Below are positions 8,071 through 16,688 of a DNA stretch of 33,347 nt, one piece after another. Each line of letters opens with the position of its first letter. Within the stretch, counting starts at the first letter, position 1. Where the stretch lies: NCBI GenBank assembly GCA_018830125.1, contig JAHJSY010000030.1, positions 1-33,347 on the forward strand. The letters are read 5' to 3'. The DNA is from Patescibacteria group bacterium (lineage in GTDB: Bacteria; Patescibacteriota; Minisyncoccia; Minisyncoccales; GWA2-38-27). The position numbers were made by a program, and so were the translations under genes. The notes beneath the pieces are model-generated. The model saw only the letters and a list, made by a program, of their open reading frames with translations. It did not search any database and was not told the DNA's origin.

Positions 8071-9006
8071 ATGAGTAAAAAACCAGATACAAAAATCAAA
8101 GTTATCGGAGTAGGGGGCTCTGGGGGGAATGCCATTTCAAGAATGATGAAATGTAATATAAGGGGGGTAGAATTAATTGCTATAAACGCAGATGCTCAAG
8201 ATTTGCAAAAAGCAAAATGTCATACCAAAGTTCGCATCGGAAGAAATATCACCAAAGGATTGGGAACAGGAATGAACCCTGAAGTGGGCAGGTTAGCGGC
8301 TGAAGAACAGAGAGATGAAATAGAGGAGGCATTAAGGGGAGCAGATATGGTTTTTATCGCTTGTGGCTTTGGAGGCGGATGTGGTACAGGAGGATCAGTA
8401 GTTGTTGCTGATATAGCTAAAAAATTAGGAGCATTAACATTGGCTGTTGTTACAACGCCTTTTTCTTTTGAAGGAATTCATAGAACAGAAATTGCTCAAG
8501 CTGGTTTAAAAAAGTTAAATGGGAAAGTGGACACTCTTATTACTATTTCTAATAATAAATTACTTTCTGTTTTAGAACCGAAAACAACGGTTATGAGTGC
8601 TTTTTGGTATTGTGATGAAATATTAAGGCAAGCGGTTCAGGGAATATCTGATTTAATTGTTTTGCCCGGAATTATTAATATTGACTTTGCTGATGTTAAA
8701 GCAATTATGAAAGATTCTGGGTCAGCTCTGTTTGGTATTGGTAAGGCCAAAGGTCCTGATAGGGCGCAAGAGGCCGCTAGAAGGGCCTTAAGCTCTCCCT
8801 TATTGGACTTGTCATGCAAGGGAGCCAAAGGTATATTGTTTAATGTCTCCGGAGGAAAAGATATTAGCTTAACAGAGATAGATGAAGCTGCTAAAGTCAT
8901 CACTCAAGAGGTTTCTTCCGATGCTCGCGTCATCTTTGGTGCTATTCAAGACGAAAAACTTAGCAAGGGCGAAATAAAAGTGACTGTCATCGCCACCGGC
9001 TTTTAG
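8071..9006 (+). CDS. ftsZ: Cell division protein FtsZ, core domain only
   Basis: 'IKVIGVGGSGGNAISRM', 'AINADAQDL', 'GFGGGCGTGGS', 'NIDFADVKAIM', ends at 'KVTVIATGF'. Confidence 0.95.
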   Translation: MSKKPDTKIKVIGVGGSGGNAISRMMKCNIRGVELIAINADAQDLQKAKCHTKVRIGRNITKGLGTGMNPEVGRLAAEEQRDEIEEALRGADMVFIACGFGGGCGTGGSVVVADIAKKLGALTLAVVTTPFSFEGIHRTEIAQAGLKKLNGKVDTLITISNNKLLSVLEPKTTVMSAFWYCDEILRQAVQGISDLIVLPGIINIDFADVKAIMKDSGSALFGIGKAKGPDRAQEAARRALSSPLLDLSCKGAKGILFNVSGGKDISLTEIDEAAKVITQEVSSDARVIFGAIQDEKLSKGEIKVTVIATGF

Positions 9007-9015
9007 TTATCCACA
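9007..9015 (+). promoter_or_regulatory. DnaA-box consensus TTATCCACA upstream of nrdD promoter
   Basis: Exact TTATCCACA immediately after the ftsZ stop codon. Confidence 0.45.
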
Positions 9016-9026
9016 GTTTGGGTGAT

Positions 9027-9054
9027 TTGACCTGGGTTTTGTATGGGATATAAT
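9027..9054 (+). promoter_or_regulatory. nrdD promoter TTGACC-N16-TATAAT
   Basis: -35 TTGACC 9027-9032, -10 TATAAT 9049-9054, 35 nt before the nrdD ATG. Confidence 0.7.
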
Positions 9055-9089
9055 GAATTAATTGATTCGTTATTTTTTTTACTAAATTT

Positions 9090-11234
9090 ATGTCTGAACC
9101 CAAGCAAAAGATAAAAAGCAAGATAAAAAAAGTCCAAAAAAGGGATGGCGGTTTTGCTGAATTTAATCAATCTAAGATTGCCGACGCTGTTTATAAAGCA
9201 ATTACTTCAACAGGCCAGGGCGATGGCGTAATATCTAAAAAAGTTTCAGATAGGGTTGTCGATATTTTAAACCGTCGCTTCAAAAAAAATGAAACTCCCC
9301 AAGTCGAACAAATCCAAGACATAGTTGAGGAGGTTTTAATTTTAGAAGGATTAGTTGATACGGCTAGATCATATATTTTATATAGAGAGCAAAGAAGAAG
9401 AATTAGAGAGTCAGTGGAAACAATTGATGAATCAACTGAAAGAATCGATAGATATGTTAAAGAACTCGATTGGCAGGTTTATGAAAATGCTAATATGACT
9501 TTTTCTCTGCAGGGCTTGAACCAGTATGCTATTGCGGACGTTTCTAAAAAATATTGGCTTAACAAAATATATCCGAAAAAAATTAGAGAAGCAGCTTATA
9601 GTGAAGGAATTCATATTCATGATTTAGATGGTATTAGCACTTATTGTTGTGGCTGGGATCTCTATGACTTTTTGAAGAGGGGCTTTAGCGGTGTTCCGGG
9701 AAAACTTGAGTCTCGTCCGCCAAAACATTTAAGAACTGCTCTTGGTCAATTAGTTAATTTGTTTTACACACTTCAGGGAGAATCTAATGGAGCACAGGCT
9801 GTTTCTAATTTCGATACTTTGATGGCTCCGTTTATTCGTTACGATGGCTTAAGTTATCCTCAAGTAAAACAAGCGATGCAAGAGTTTTTGTATAATTGTA
9901 TGGTGCCAACTAGGGTTGGGTTCCAGACACCGTTTTTAAATGTTACTCTGGATATTAAAATACCAAGTTTCTTAGGAAAACAGCCAATTATTATTGGTGG
10001 TAAGCCACAAAATGAAACATATGGAGAATTTCAGGAAGAAGTAAATATGCTTTTGAGGGCCTTTTACGAATGTTTAATGGAAGGTGATGCCAAGGGAAGA
10101 CCATTTACATTTCCCATCCCAACGGTTTCTATTACCAAAGATTTTGAATGGGATAATCCTAGTTTGGAGCCGTTATGGGAAGCAACGGCAAAATATGGAA
10201 TTAATTACTTCCAGAATTTCCTGGGATCAGATATGAACCCAGAAGATTTCAGAAGTATGTGTTGTCGTTTGCGTCTTTCAAATAAAGAGCTATATATGAG
10301 GGGAGGTGGGTTGTTTGGATCGCAACCACTTACTGGTAGTATCGGCGTAGTCACAGTTAATCTTCCAAGAATTGGTTATCTTTCTAAGACCAAAAAAGAG
10401 TTTTTTGACAGATTAACCAATATGATGGATCTAGCCAAAGAAAGTCTAGAGATTAAAAGAAAGGCACTATATAATTTTATGGAAAAAGGTCTTTATCCTT
10501 ATTCTAAATTTTATTTAGATGGTGTTAAAAAGATAAGAGGATCACATTTAGGAAATCACTTTTCAACTATTGGTTTAATGGGAATGAATGAAGCTCTCCT
10601 CAATTTTTTAAATGAAGATATGACTACTAAGGCAGGAAAGAAATTTGCTATAGAGGTTTTAGGATTTATGAGGGCAAGGTTGGTTAAATATCAAAAAGAA
10701 ACGGGTAGTTTATATAATCTTGAAGCCACTCCTGGAGAAGGAACAGCTTTTAAGCAGGCCAAAGCCGATAGGAAGCTTTATCCGGACATTATTACTGCCG
10801 GAACTAAAAAGGCTCCCTATTACACAAATTCTTCTCAATTACCAGTTGGTCATACCGACGATGTTTTCGAAGCATTAGATCTCCAAGATGAAATTCAATC
10901 TAAATATAGCGGGGGAACCGTTTTACATATATTTTTAGGAGAAAAGATTCGAGATGCCCAAACGGCTAAAATGCTTGTTAAGAAGATATTTGAGAATTAT
11001 CATTTACCATATATTACTTTGACTCCAACATTTTCTATTTGTCCGACTCATGGATATTTAGCAGGGGAGCATTTTAAATGCCCTAAATGTACCATTGATC
11101 AGTCATGTGAAGTTTATTCAAGAATAGTTGGTTATCTCCGACCTATTCAGCAATGGCATACAGGAAAGAAACAAGAATACAAAGAAAGAAAAGAATTTAA
11201 ATTATCAAAAAAAGAAGAAGAAATAAAAAAATAA
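9090..11234 (+). CDS. nrdD: Anaerobic (class III) ribonucleoside-triphosphate reductase
   Basis: N-terminal ATP-cone, 'NLEATPGEGTAFKQAKAD', Zn-binding Cys/His near C-terminus, glycyl-radical region 'SRIVGYLRPIQQWH'. Confidence 0.95.
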   Translation: MSEPKQKIKSKIKKVQKRDGGFAEFNQSKIADAVYKAITSTGQGDGVISKKVSDRVVDILNRRFKKNETPQVEQIQDIVEEVLILEGLVDTARSYILYREQRRRIRESVETIDESTERIDRYVKELDWQVYENANMTFSLQGLNQYAIADVSKKYWLNKIYPKKIREAAYSEGIHIHDLDGISTYCCGWDLYDFLKRGFSGVPGKLESRPPKHLRTALGQLVNLFYTLQGESNGAQAVSNFDTLMAPFIRYDGLSYPQVKQAMQEFLYNCMVPTRVGFQTPFLNVTLDIKIPSFLGKQPIIIGGKPQNETYGEFQEEVNMLLRAFYECLMEGDAKGRPFTFPIPTVSITKDFEWDNPSLEPLWEATAKYGINYFQNFLGSDMNPEDFRSMCCRLRLSNKELYMRGGGLFGSQPLTGSIGVVTVNLPRIGYLSKTKKEFFDRLTNMMDLAKESLEIKRKALYNFMEKGLYPYSKFYLDGVKKIRGSHLGNHFSTIGLMGMNEALLNFLNEDMTTKAGKKFAIEVLGFMRARLVKYQKETGSLYNLEATPGEGTAFKQAKADRKLYPDIITAGTKKAPYYTNSSQLPVGHTDDVFEALDLQDEIQSKYSGGTVLHIFLGEKIRDAQTAKMLVKKIFENYHLPYITLTPTFSICPTHGYLAGEHFKCPKCTIDQSCEVYSRIVGYLRPIQQWHTGKKQEYKERKEFKLSKKEEEIKK

Positions 11235-11259
11235 GGCAGCCAAAGAACATAACAAAGAA

Positions 11260-11313
11260 CATAAGTCGGACTTATGCAAGCTTGCATAAGAGCTTGCATA
11301 AGTCGGACTTATG
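11260..11313. repeat. Two identical 17-bp palindromes plus a tandem 12-mer in the nrdD-nrdG junction
   Basis: CATAAGTCGGACTTATG at 11260-11276 and 11297-11313; AGCTTGCATAAG twice in tandem (11279-11302). Confidence 0.9.
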
Positions 11314-11321
11314 CACTCTTT

Positions 11322-12020
11322 ATGATTATAGCTGGTTTACAAAAAACTACTTTAATAGATTATCCGGGCAAAATAGCGGCCACGGTTTTTTTAGCTGGTT
11401 GTAATTTTAGATGTGGTTGGTGTTATTCTTCGGAATTAGTATTACCTGAAAAAATCAAGAATCAACCAAGAATATCCGAAAAAGAATTCTTTGATTTTCT
11501 GGAACAGAGAAAGGAACTCTTAGATGGAATAGTGATTTGTGGGGGAGAACCAACTGTCAATAAAGACCTTCCCGATTTTATAGGAAAAATTAAAAAATTA
11601 AATTATTTAGCAAAACTAGATACCAATGGGTCAAATCCAAAAATGCTCAAACAATTAATAGACGATAAATTAATTGATTATGTAGCCATGGATGTTAAAT
11701 TGCCTAAAGAAAAATATTCAAGAGTATTTTTTGATAATACAGATATCAGAGATATAGAAAAAAGTGTAGAGTTATTAAAAAAATCAGAAATTGATTTTGA
11801 GTTTCGAACAACCATAGTTCCCATAATTCACAAAAAAGAAGATTTTTTGAAAATTGCTGAATGGATAGGAGGACCCAAAATAAAATACTATATTCAGAAC
11901 TTTAGAGCAGAAAAAACAATTAATCCAGAATTTGAAAACATAGAACCGTATCCAGAGAACTATCTTTTAGATATTAAAAAATCAATTTCTCAATACTTTG
12001 ACACTTGCGATATTAGATGA
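11322..12020 (+). CDS. nrdG: Anaerobic RNR-activating protein, radical SAM (start at 11322 preferred; the track start 11274 lies inside the repeat)
   Basis: 'GLQKTTLIDYPGKIAATVFLAGCNFRCGWCYS' CxxxCxxC, 'GIVICGGEPT'. Confidence 0.92.
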   Translation: MIIAGLQKTTLIDYPGKIAATVFLAGCNFRCGWCYSSELVLPEKIKNQPRISEKEFFDFLEQRKELLDGIVICGGEPTVNKDLPDFIGKIKKLNYLAKLDTNGSNPKMLKQLIDDKLIDYVAMDVKLPKEKYSRVFFDNTDIRDIEKSVELLKKSEIDFEFRTTIVPIIHKKEDFLKIAEWIGGPKIKYYIQNFRAEKTINPEFENIEPYPENYLLDIKKSISQYFDTCDIR

Positions 12021-13195
12021 ATAAATCTAAATTATTTTTCTTAGGATTTTGTTTAATTTTAATTATTATAATTTTCTGGAGATACGATATCGTTTTGTCT
12101 GATTTAGAAAATAGCCAGTTAAAAAATTATAATGATTCTGATGAAGAGATTGTTTTAACTGGCAAGATTATTAAAGAGCCAGATGTTAGAGAAAATAATA
12201 TTAAATTAACAATATTGACCCGAGGCCCGTCCTCGGGCAGAATTTTGGTAACGGTTGGACGTTATCCCGAATATGGCTACGGAGATGAATTAGAAATTAC
12301 GGGCAAACTGCAAACGCCTACCGTATTTGAAGATTTTAATTACAAAAAGTATCTATTGAAAGACGGAATTGTTTCTGTAAGCTATTATCCTAAAATTAAA
12401 CTCTTAGAAAAAGGTAGAGGTCCGACATCCATCTTATTAAAGTTTAAAGATAGAGTGCGACAGGGGATATATAGAATATTTTCACCTCCACAGAGCGAGA
12501 TTTTAGGAGCAATGATGCTAGGCGATAAAGGTAGAATGTCTTTAGGGTTGAAAGAGAAACTAAATGTTACTGGGATAAGGCATATAACAGCGATATCAGG
12601 ACTTCATATATTTATACTTTCCACTATTTTAATGTCTTTACTGTTGGGTTTGGGTTTATCAAGGAGCCGAGCTCCTTATGTTTCGCTTGGTATAATATTT
12701 TTGTTTATAGCTATGATTGGTTTTCAGCCATCTTCGGTTAGAGCGGGAATTATGGGTGGTTTGTTTGTTCTAGCCCAGGCTTTTGGCCGAAAATCGGTTG
12801 GGACGAGAGCAATAATACTAACAGCTGGTATAATGCTTCTGATAAATCCATTGCTATTGTTTTATGATATTGGTTTTCAACTTTCATTCTTAGCCGTTCT
12901 TGGAATAATCACTCTAGCTCCTTATTTTAAAAAGTGGGTCAAATCAACTATTTTAGCAACAACACTCTCTGCCTATATTTTCACTTTGCCTATATTATTC
13001 TATAACTTTGGCAGAATTTCTCTAATCGGACCCTTAGTCAATATTTTAGTTATCCCTGTTGTATATTGGATCATGATTCTAGGCCTAGCATTTTCAATAT
13101 TAATTCTCATTTTTCCTCTAGGAGCTTGGCTTATCAGTTTTCCTCTCTGGTTATTAATCACATATATTACCAAAATCGTAGATTTCTTTTCTTAA
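12017..13195 (+). CDS. comEC: ComEC/Rec2-type competence membrane protein without metallo-beta-lactamase domain
   Basis: N-terminal DUF4131-like region, 'HITAISGLHIFILS', 'PSSVRAGIMGGLFVLAQAFGRKS', 'ILLINPLLLFYDIGFQLSFLAVLGI'. Confidence 0.88.
   Translation: MNKSKLFFLGFCLILIIIIFWRYDIVLSDLENSQLKNYNDSDEEIVLTGKIIKEPDVRENNIKLTILTRGPSSGRILVTVGRYPEYGYGDELEITGKLQTPTVFEDFNYKKYLLKDGIVSVSYYPKIKLLEKGRGPTSILLKFKDRVRQGIYRIFSPPQSEILGAMMLGDKGRMSLGLKEKLNVTGIRHITAISGLHIFILSTILMSLLLGLGLSRSRAPYVSLGIIFLFIAMIGFQPSSVRAGIMGGLFVLAQAFGRKSVGTRAIILTAGIMLLINPLLLFYDIGFQLSFLAVLGIITLAPYFKKWVKSTILATTLSAYIFTLPILFYNFGRISLIGPLVNILVIPVVYWIMILGLAFSILILIFPLGAWLISFPLWLLITYITKIVDFFS
12219..12237. repeat. Intragenic palindrome family B, copy 2 (in comEC)
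   Basis: CCCGAGG-CCCGT-CCTCGGG; shares GAGGCCCGTCCTC with copy 1. Confidence 0.85.
12661..12677. repeat. Intragenic palindrome family C, copy 1 (in comEC)
   Basis: AAGGAGC-CGA-GCTCCTT. Confidence 0.75.
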
Positions 13196-13201
13196 AAAGT
13201 T

Positions 13202-13249
13202 CCATAAACTACCACACTCTAGAGTACTGTAGTTTATGGCTGTTTTTGT
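13202..13249 (+). terminator. Rho-independent terminator after comEC
   Basis: CCATAAACTAC ... GTAGTTTATGG (11-bp stem) then CTGTTTTTG. Confidence 0.75.
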
Positions 13250-13306
13250 ATTTATGCTTTTTACTATTCTGGTTTCTTTATTATTCTGCTATAATAGAAG
13301 AACAAT

Positions 13307-14593
13307 ATGAAAAATAAAAAGGCACATATAGTGGCGGTTAATATGGGGTATGGTCATCAGAGAACGGCTTATCCCTTAAGGATTTTTTCTCCTGATGAAA
13401 AAGTTATTAATGCTAATGATTATGAAGGAATTCCTGAAAAAGATAAGAAGGTTTGGGAGTCATCCAGGACTTTTTACGAGTTTATCTCAAGGTTTAAAAG
13501 AGTCTCCTTAATTGGCAATATAGCCTTTGCTACTTTTAATAAATTTCAACAGATTCCTTCTTTTTATCCACGCAGAGATTTGTCTAAACCGACTTTTGGT
13601 TTGAAGAAGATATTTTCTTTGATAGATAAGGGTTGGGGAGAAGATTTGATTTCTAAATTAAGCAAAAATCCCTTACCCATCATTACTAGTTTCTTTATAC
13701 CAGCATTTATGGCCGAGGAGTTTAATTATCCGGGAGAAATTTATTGTGTTGTTTCTGACGCCGATTGTTCAAGGGCCTGGGCTCCTTTAAATCCTAGTCG
13801 AAGTAAGATAAAGTATTTCGCTCCTAATTTATGGGTAATGAACCGGCTGAAACTCTATGGGGTTAAATCGGAGAATATATTTTTAACTGGGTTTCCTCTG
13901 CCTTTGGAAAATATTGGTACCAAAAAACAAGAAGTTGTTAAAAAAGATTTGGGGGCAAGGATTTTGAATTTAGATCCTGAGAAAAGATTCCATGATAAGT
14001 ATAAGTCTTTTGTTGATAGAAGTATGAAAGTTTCTCATAATAAAAAAACACATATTTTGAGCATAATGTTTGCTATTGGTGGAGCCGGGGCTCAAAAAGA
14101 GATGGTCATGGAATATATCAAGAACCTATACGATAAAATTAAGAAAAAAGAGATTAAGATATATTTGTCAGCTGGTATTAGAAAAGAGGTAAGTGATTAT
14201 TTCACTAAAAGTTTAAAGGCGCTGAAGCTACAGGATAATATTGGTAAAAATATAGAAATTATTTATGAGGAAGATATAAATAAATATTTTGAAACTTTTG
14301 ATAAAAAGCTAAGAAAAACAGATGTTCTTTGGACAAAGCCAAGCGAGCTTTGTTTTTATTCCGGTTTAGGAGTGCCGATTCTTATGGCTCCGACAATTGG
14401 TTCGCAGGAAGATTATAATAAAAATTGGCTTTTAGGCATAGGGGCGGGGGTTCCGCAAATAAATCCCAAATATGCTAGTCAGTGGCTATTTGATTACTTG
14501 GATAGTGGAAGGTTTGCTGAAGCAGCTCTGGCTGGATTTATTGAAGTAGAAAATATGGGAACATATAATATAGAAAAAATATGCTTTGGTTAA
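13307..14593 (+). CDS. GT-B-type glycosyltransferase-like protein (MGDG synthase/MurG-like)
   Basis: N-terminal 'VAVNMGYGHQRTAYPL' glycine/His motif, later 'LWTKPSELCFYSGLGVPILMAP'. Confidence 0.5.
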   Translation: MKNKKAHIVAVNMGYGHQRTAYPLRIFSPDEKVINANDYEGIPEKDKKVWESSRTFYEFISRFKRVSLIGNIAFATFNKFQQIPSFYPRRDLSKPTFGLKKIFSLIDKGWGEDLISKLSKNPLPIITSFFIPAFMAEEFNYPGEIYCVVSDADCSRAWAPLNPSRSKIKYFAPNLWVMNRLKLYGVKSENIFLTGFPLPLENIGTKKQEVVKKDLGARILNLDPEKRFHDKYKSFVDRSMKVSHNKKTHILSIMFAIGGAGAQKEMVMEYIKNLYDKIKKKEIKIYLSAGIRKEVSDYFTKSLKALKLQDNIGKNIEIIYEEDINKYFETFDKKLRKTDVLWTKPSELCFYSGLGVPILMAPTIGSQEDYNKNWLLGIGAGVPQINPKYASQWLFDYLDSGRFAEAALAGFIEVENMGTYNIEKICFG

Positions 14594-15483
14594 TAGTAAT
14601 AATTCTTGCTTATTTTCTTTTTGCTTTTGTTTCTTTAGGAGATAAATATTTATTAAAAGGTGCTCCTGAATCGAAAACATACACTTTTTATGTCGGTGTT
14701 TTTAGTAGTTTTGCTTTGATTTTAATTCCATTTGTTGGTTTTTCTGTTCCCGGATTTGTTGAGATTCTCTTTTGTTTTTTAGCAGGTATTCTTCTTATGA
14801 TCGGAGTTTTTGCGACCTATGAGGGGCTAGAAAGGTTTGAGGCCTCTAGAATTATTCCTGCCATGGGTGGATTTATTCCTGTTTTCACTCTCGCTTTTAC
14901 CTATCTTTTTTCAAGAGGCCAGGCTACTTTAGGAATTAAAGAGATTGTAGCTTTTCTTTTTCTTGTTCTGGGGAGTATTCTTATTAGCTATAGTCCAACC
15001 AAAAAACTTCCTTTCAAGAGTCTTGAGATTTCAGCTATTGCTGCTTTATTTTTCTCTTTGGGCTTTATATTATCTAAATACGTTTATTTAATGCTTGATT
15101 TTTGGACTGGTTTTATTTGGATGAGAATAGGAGCTATAATTACGGGACTGCTTTTTCTCTCCGCCAAAAGTGTTCGCCAAGAAGTTTTTACTAAAAAATC
15201 AGTTTTCAATGTAAAAACTGGTGCATTCTTTATTTTTAATCAAGCGGTTGGAGCCGGGGCCTTTGTTTTGCAGAATTGGGCTATTGCCTTAGCTCCCTTA
15301 GCTTTTCTTTCTATTGTTAACGCTTTGCAAGGTATTCAATATCTCTTCCTATTTATCATAATATTTTTAGTTTCCTTAAAATCTCCAAAGATTTTAGAGG
15401 AAAAGATTTCCAAGAAAGTTATTATTCAAAAAGGTTTGGCGATGCTCCTTATAATGTTGGGTCTTGTTATCCTAGCTTTATAA
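14581..15483 (+). CDS. EamA/DMT superfamily transporter
   Basis: About 10 hydrophobic segments; 'PLAFLSIVNALQGIQYLFLFI' C-terminal DMT pattern. Confidence 0.75.
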   Translation: MLWLIVIILAYFLFAFVSLGDKYLLKGAPESKTYTFYVGVFSSFALILIPFVGFSVPGFVEILFCFLAGILLMIGVFATYEGLERFEASRIIPAMGGFIPVFTLAFTYLFSRGQATLGIKEIVAFLFLVLGSILISYSPTKKLPFKSLEISAIAALFFSLGFILSKYVYLMLDFWTGFIWMRIGAIITGLLFLSAKSVRQEVFTKKSVFNVKTGAFFIFNQAVGAGAFVLQNWAIALAPLAFLSIVNALQGIQYLFLFIIIFLVSLKSPKILEEKISKKVIIQKGLAMLLIMLGLVILAL

Positions 15484-15484
15484 A

Positions 15485-15543
15485 AAAATATGGAGGTTCA
15501 ACCTCCATAATTGAAAATTATTGAGGTTGAACCTCCATATTTT
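15485..15543 (+). terminator. Long intergenic inverted repeat, probable terminator
   Basis: AATATGGAGGTTCAACCTC (15487-15505) perfectly complementary to GAGGTTGAACCTCCATATT (15523-15541), extending to 21 bp with flanking A/T. Confidence 0.7.
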
Positions 15544-15544
15544 A

Positions 15545-16549
15545 ATGAAAAAATATAATATTAAAAAAATAATTAAAATGAGCTTATTAATTTTATTAGG
15601 TATATTTTTAATCCTTGTGATTTATTTTTTTGTTGGATTTCCCCAAAAGAATGAAAATATTTCTTGGGGTATTAATTTCTCTCAAAAACATGCTCAAACA
15701 TTAGGCCTTGATTGGAGAAAGGTTTACACGGATATTCTGGATGACCTAGGTGCAAGGAAAATAAAAATAGGAACTTATTGGGATTATATTGAATGGGAAG
15801 ACGATGATTATAATTTTGGTGATTTAGATTGGCAAATAGAGGAAGCCGGAAAAAGAGACGTTGAAGTTATTTTAGTTGTCGGAATGAAAACTCCTGGGTG
15901 GCCAGAATGCCATATTCCTAAATGGGCAAAAGATTTAACCAAAGAAAAACAACAAGAAAAGGTTTTAGAATATTTAGAGAAAGTGGTTGTTAGATATAAG
16001 GATTCAAAAACGATAAAATATTGGCAAGTAGAAAATGAACCATTCTTTCCTTTTGGGAATTGTCCGAAAAGAGACAAAAATTTCTTGAAGAGAGAAATTG
16101 ATTTGGTAAAATCACTTGATAATAGGAAAGTAATAATTTCTGAAAGTGGAGAAGTTCCTTTATGGTTTAAAGCAGCTAAATATGGCGATATTGTTGGTAC
16201 GACAATGTATAGAAAAGTTTGGTTTAAGGAACTGAATTCATATGTCACTTATCCTTTTCCAGCAGTTTTTTATAAAAGAAAAGCAATACTTATAAAAGCA
16301 TTATTTGGTAAAGAGGTGATTAATGTTGAGTTTCAAGCAGAGCCGTGGGGTCCGGCTTTGATTTATGATTTACCAGTTGAAGAGCAGAAAAAATCTATGG
16401 ATTTGGAAAGATTTAAGAAAAATATTGAATTTGCTAAAAAAACTGGTTTGAAAGAATTCTATTTTTGGGGAACAGAATGGTGGTATTGGATGAAAGAAAA
16501 TCAAAACCAACCCGAAATCTGGAACGAAGCCCAAAAGCTATTCCAATAA
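15545..16549 (+). CDS. Glycoside-hydrolase-like (TIM-barrel) exported/membrane-anchored protein
   Basis: N-terminal TM; 'KYWQVENEPFF' acid/base-like motif and 'INVEFQAEPWGP' late Glu; start moved to 15545, outside the hairpin. Confidence 0.6.
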   Translation: MKKYNIKKIIKMSLLILLGIFLILVIYFFVGFPQKNENISWGINFSQKHAQTLGLDWRKVYTDILDDLGARKIKIGTYWDYIEWEDDDYNFGDLDWQIEEAGKRDVEVILVVGMKTPGWPECHIPKWAKDLTKEKQQEKVLEYLEKVVVRYKDSKTIKYWQVENEPFFPFGNCPKRDKNFLKREIDLVKSLDNRKVIISESGEVPLWFKAAKYGDIVGTTMYRKVWFKELNSYVTYPFPAVFYKRKAILIKALFGKEVINVEFQAEPWGPALIYDLPVEEQKKSMDLERFKKNIEFAKKTGLKEFYFWGTEWWYWMKENQNQPEIWNEAQKLFQ

Positions 16550-16587
16550 GTTCAATGAACCTTCAATGAACCTGGTTCATCGAACTT
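16548..16587. repeat. Hairpin AAGTTCAATGAACC ... GGTTCATCGAACTT containing tandem TTCAATGAACC x2
   Basis: 14-bp arms with one mismatch, directly after the GH stop codon. Confidence 0.7.
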
Positions 16588-16596
16588 TATTAAAAA

Positions 16597-16627
16597 AGCC
16601 AGATTCTAATGACAACAGAATCTGGCT
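16597..16627 (-). terminator. Intrinsic terminator readable on minus strand
   Basis: Minus: AGCCAGATTCT-gttgtcatt-AGAATCTGGCT then TTTTTTA. Confidence 0.65.
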
Positions 16628-16688
16628 TCGGAGGAGGGTGATGAAAAGCTCCTTTGATGAACTACTTAAATTTTAACAAAATCAAGAT

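Noticed and set aside
14069-15260. GGAGCCGGGGC occurring twice (14069, 15249) as a repeat family
   Set aside because: Short and explained by Gly-Ala-Gly-Ala coding in both proteins; poor palindrome.
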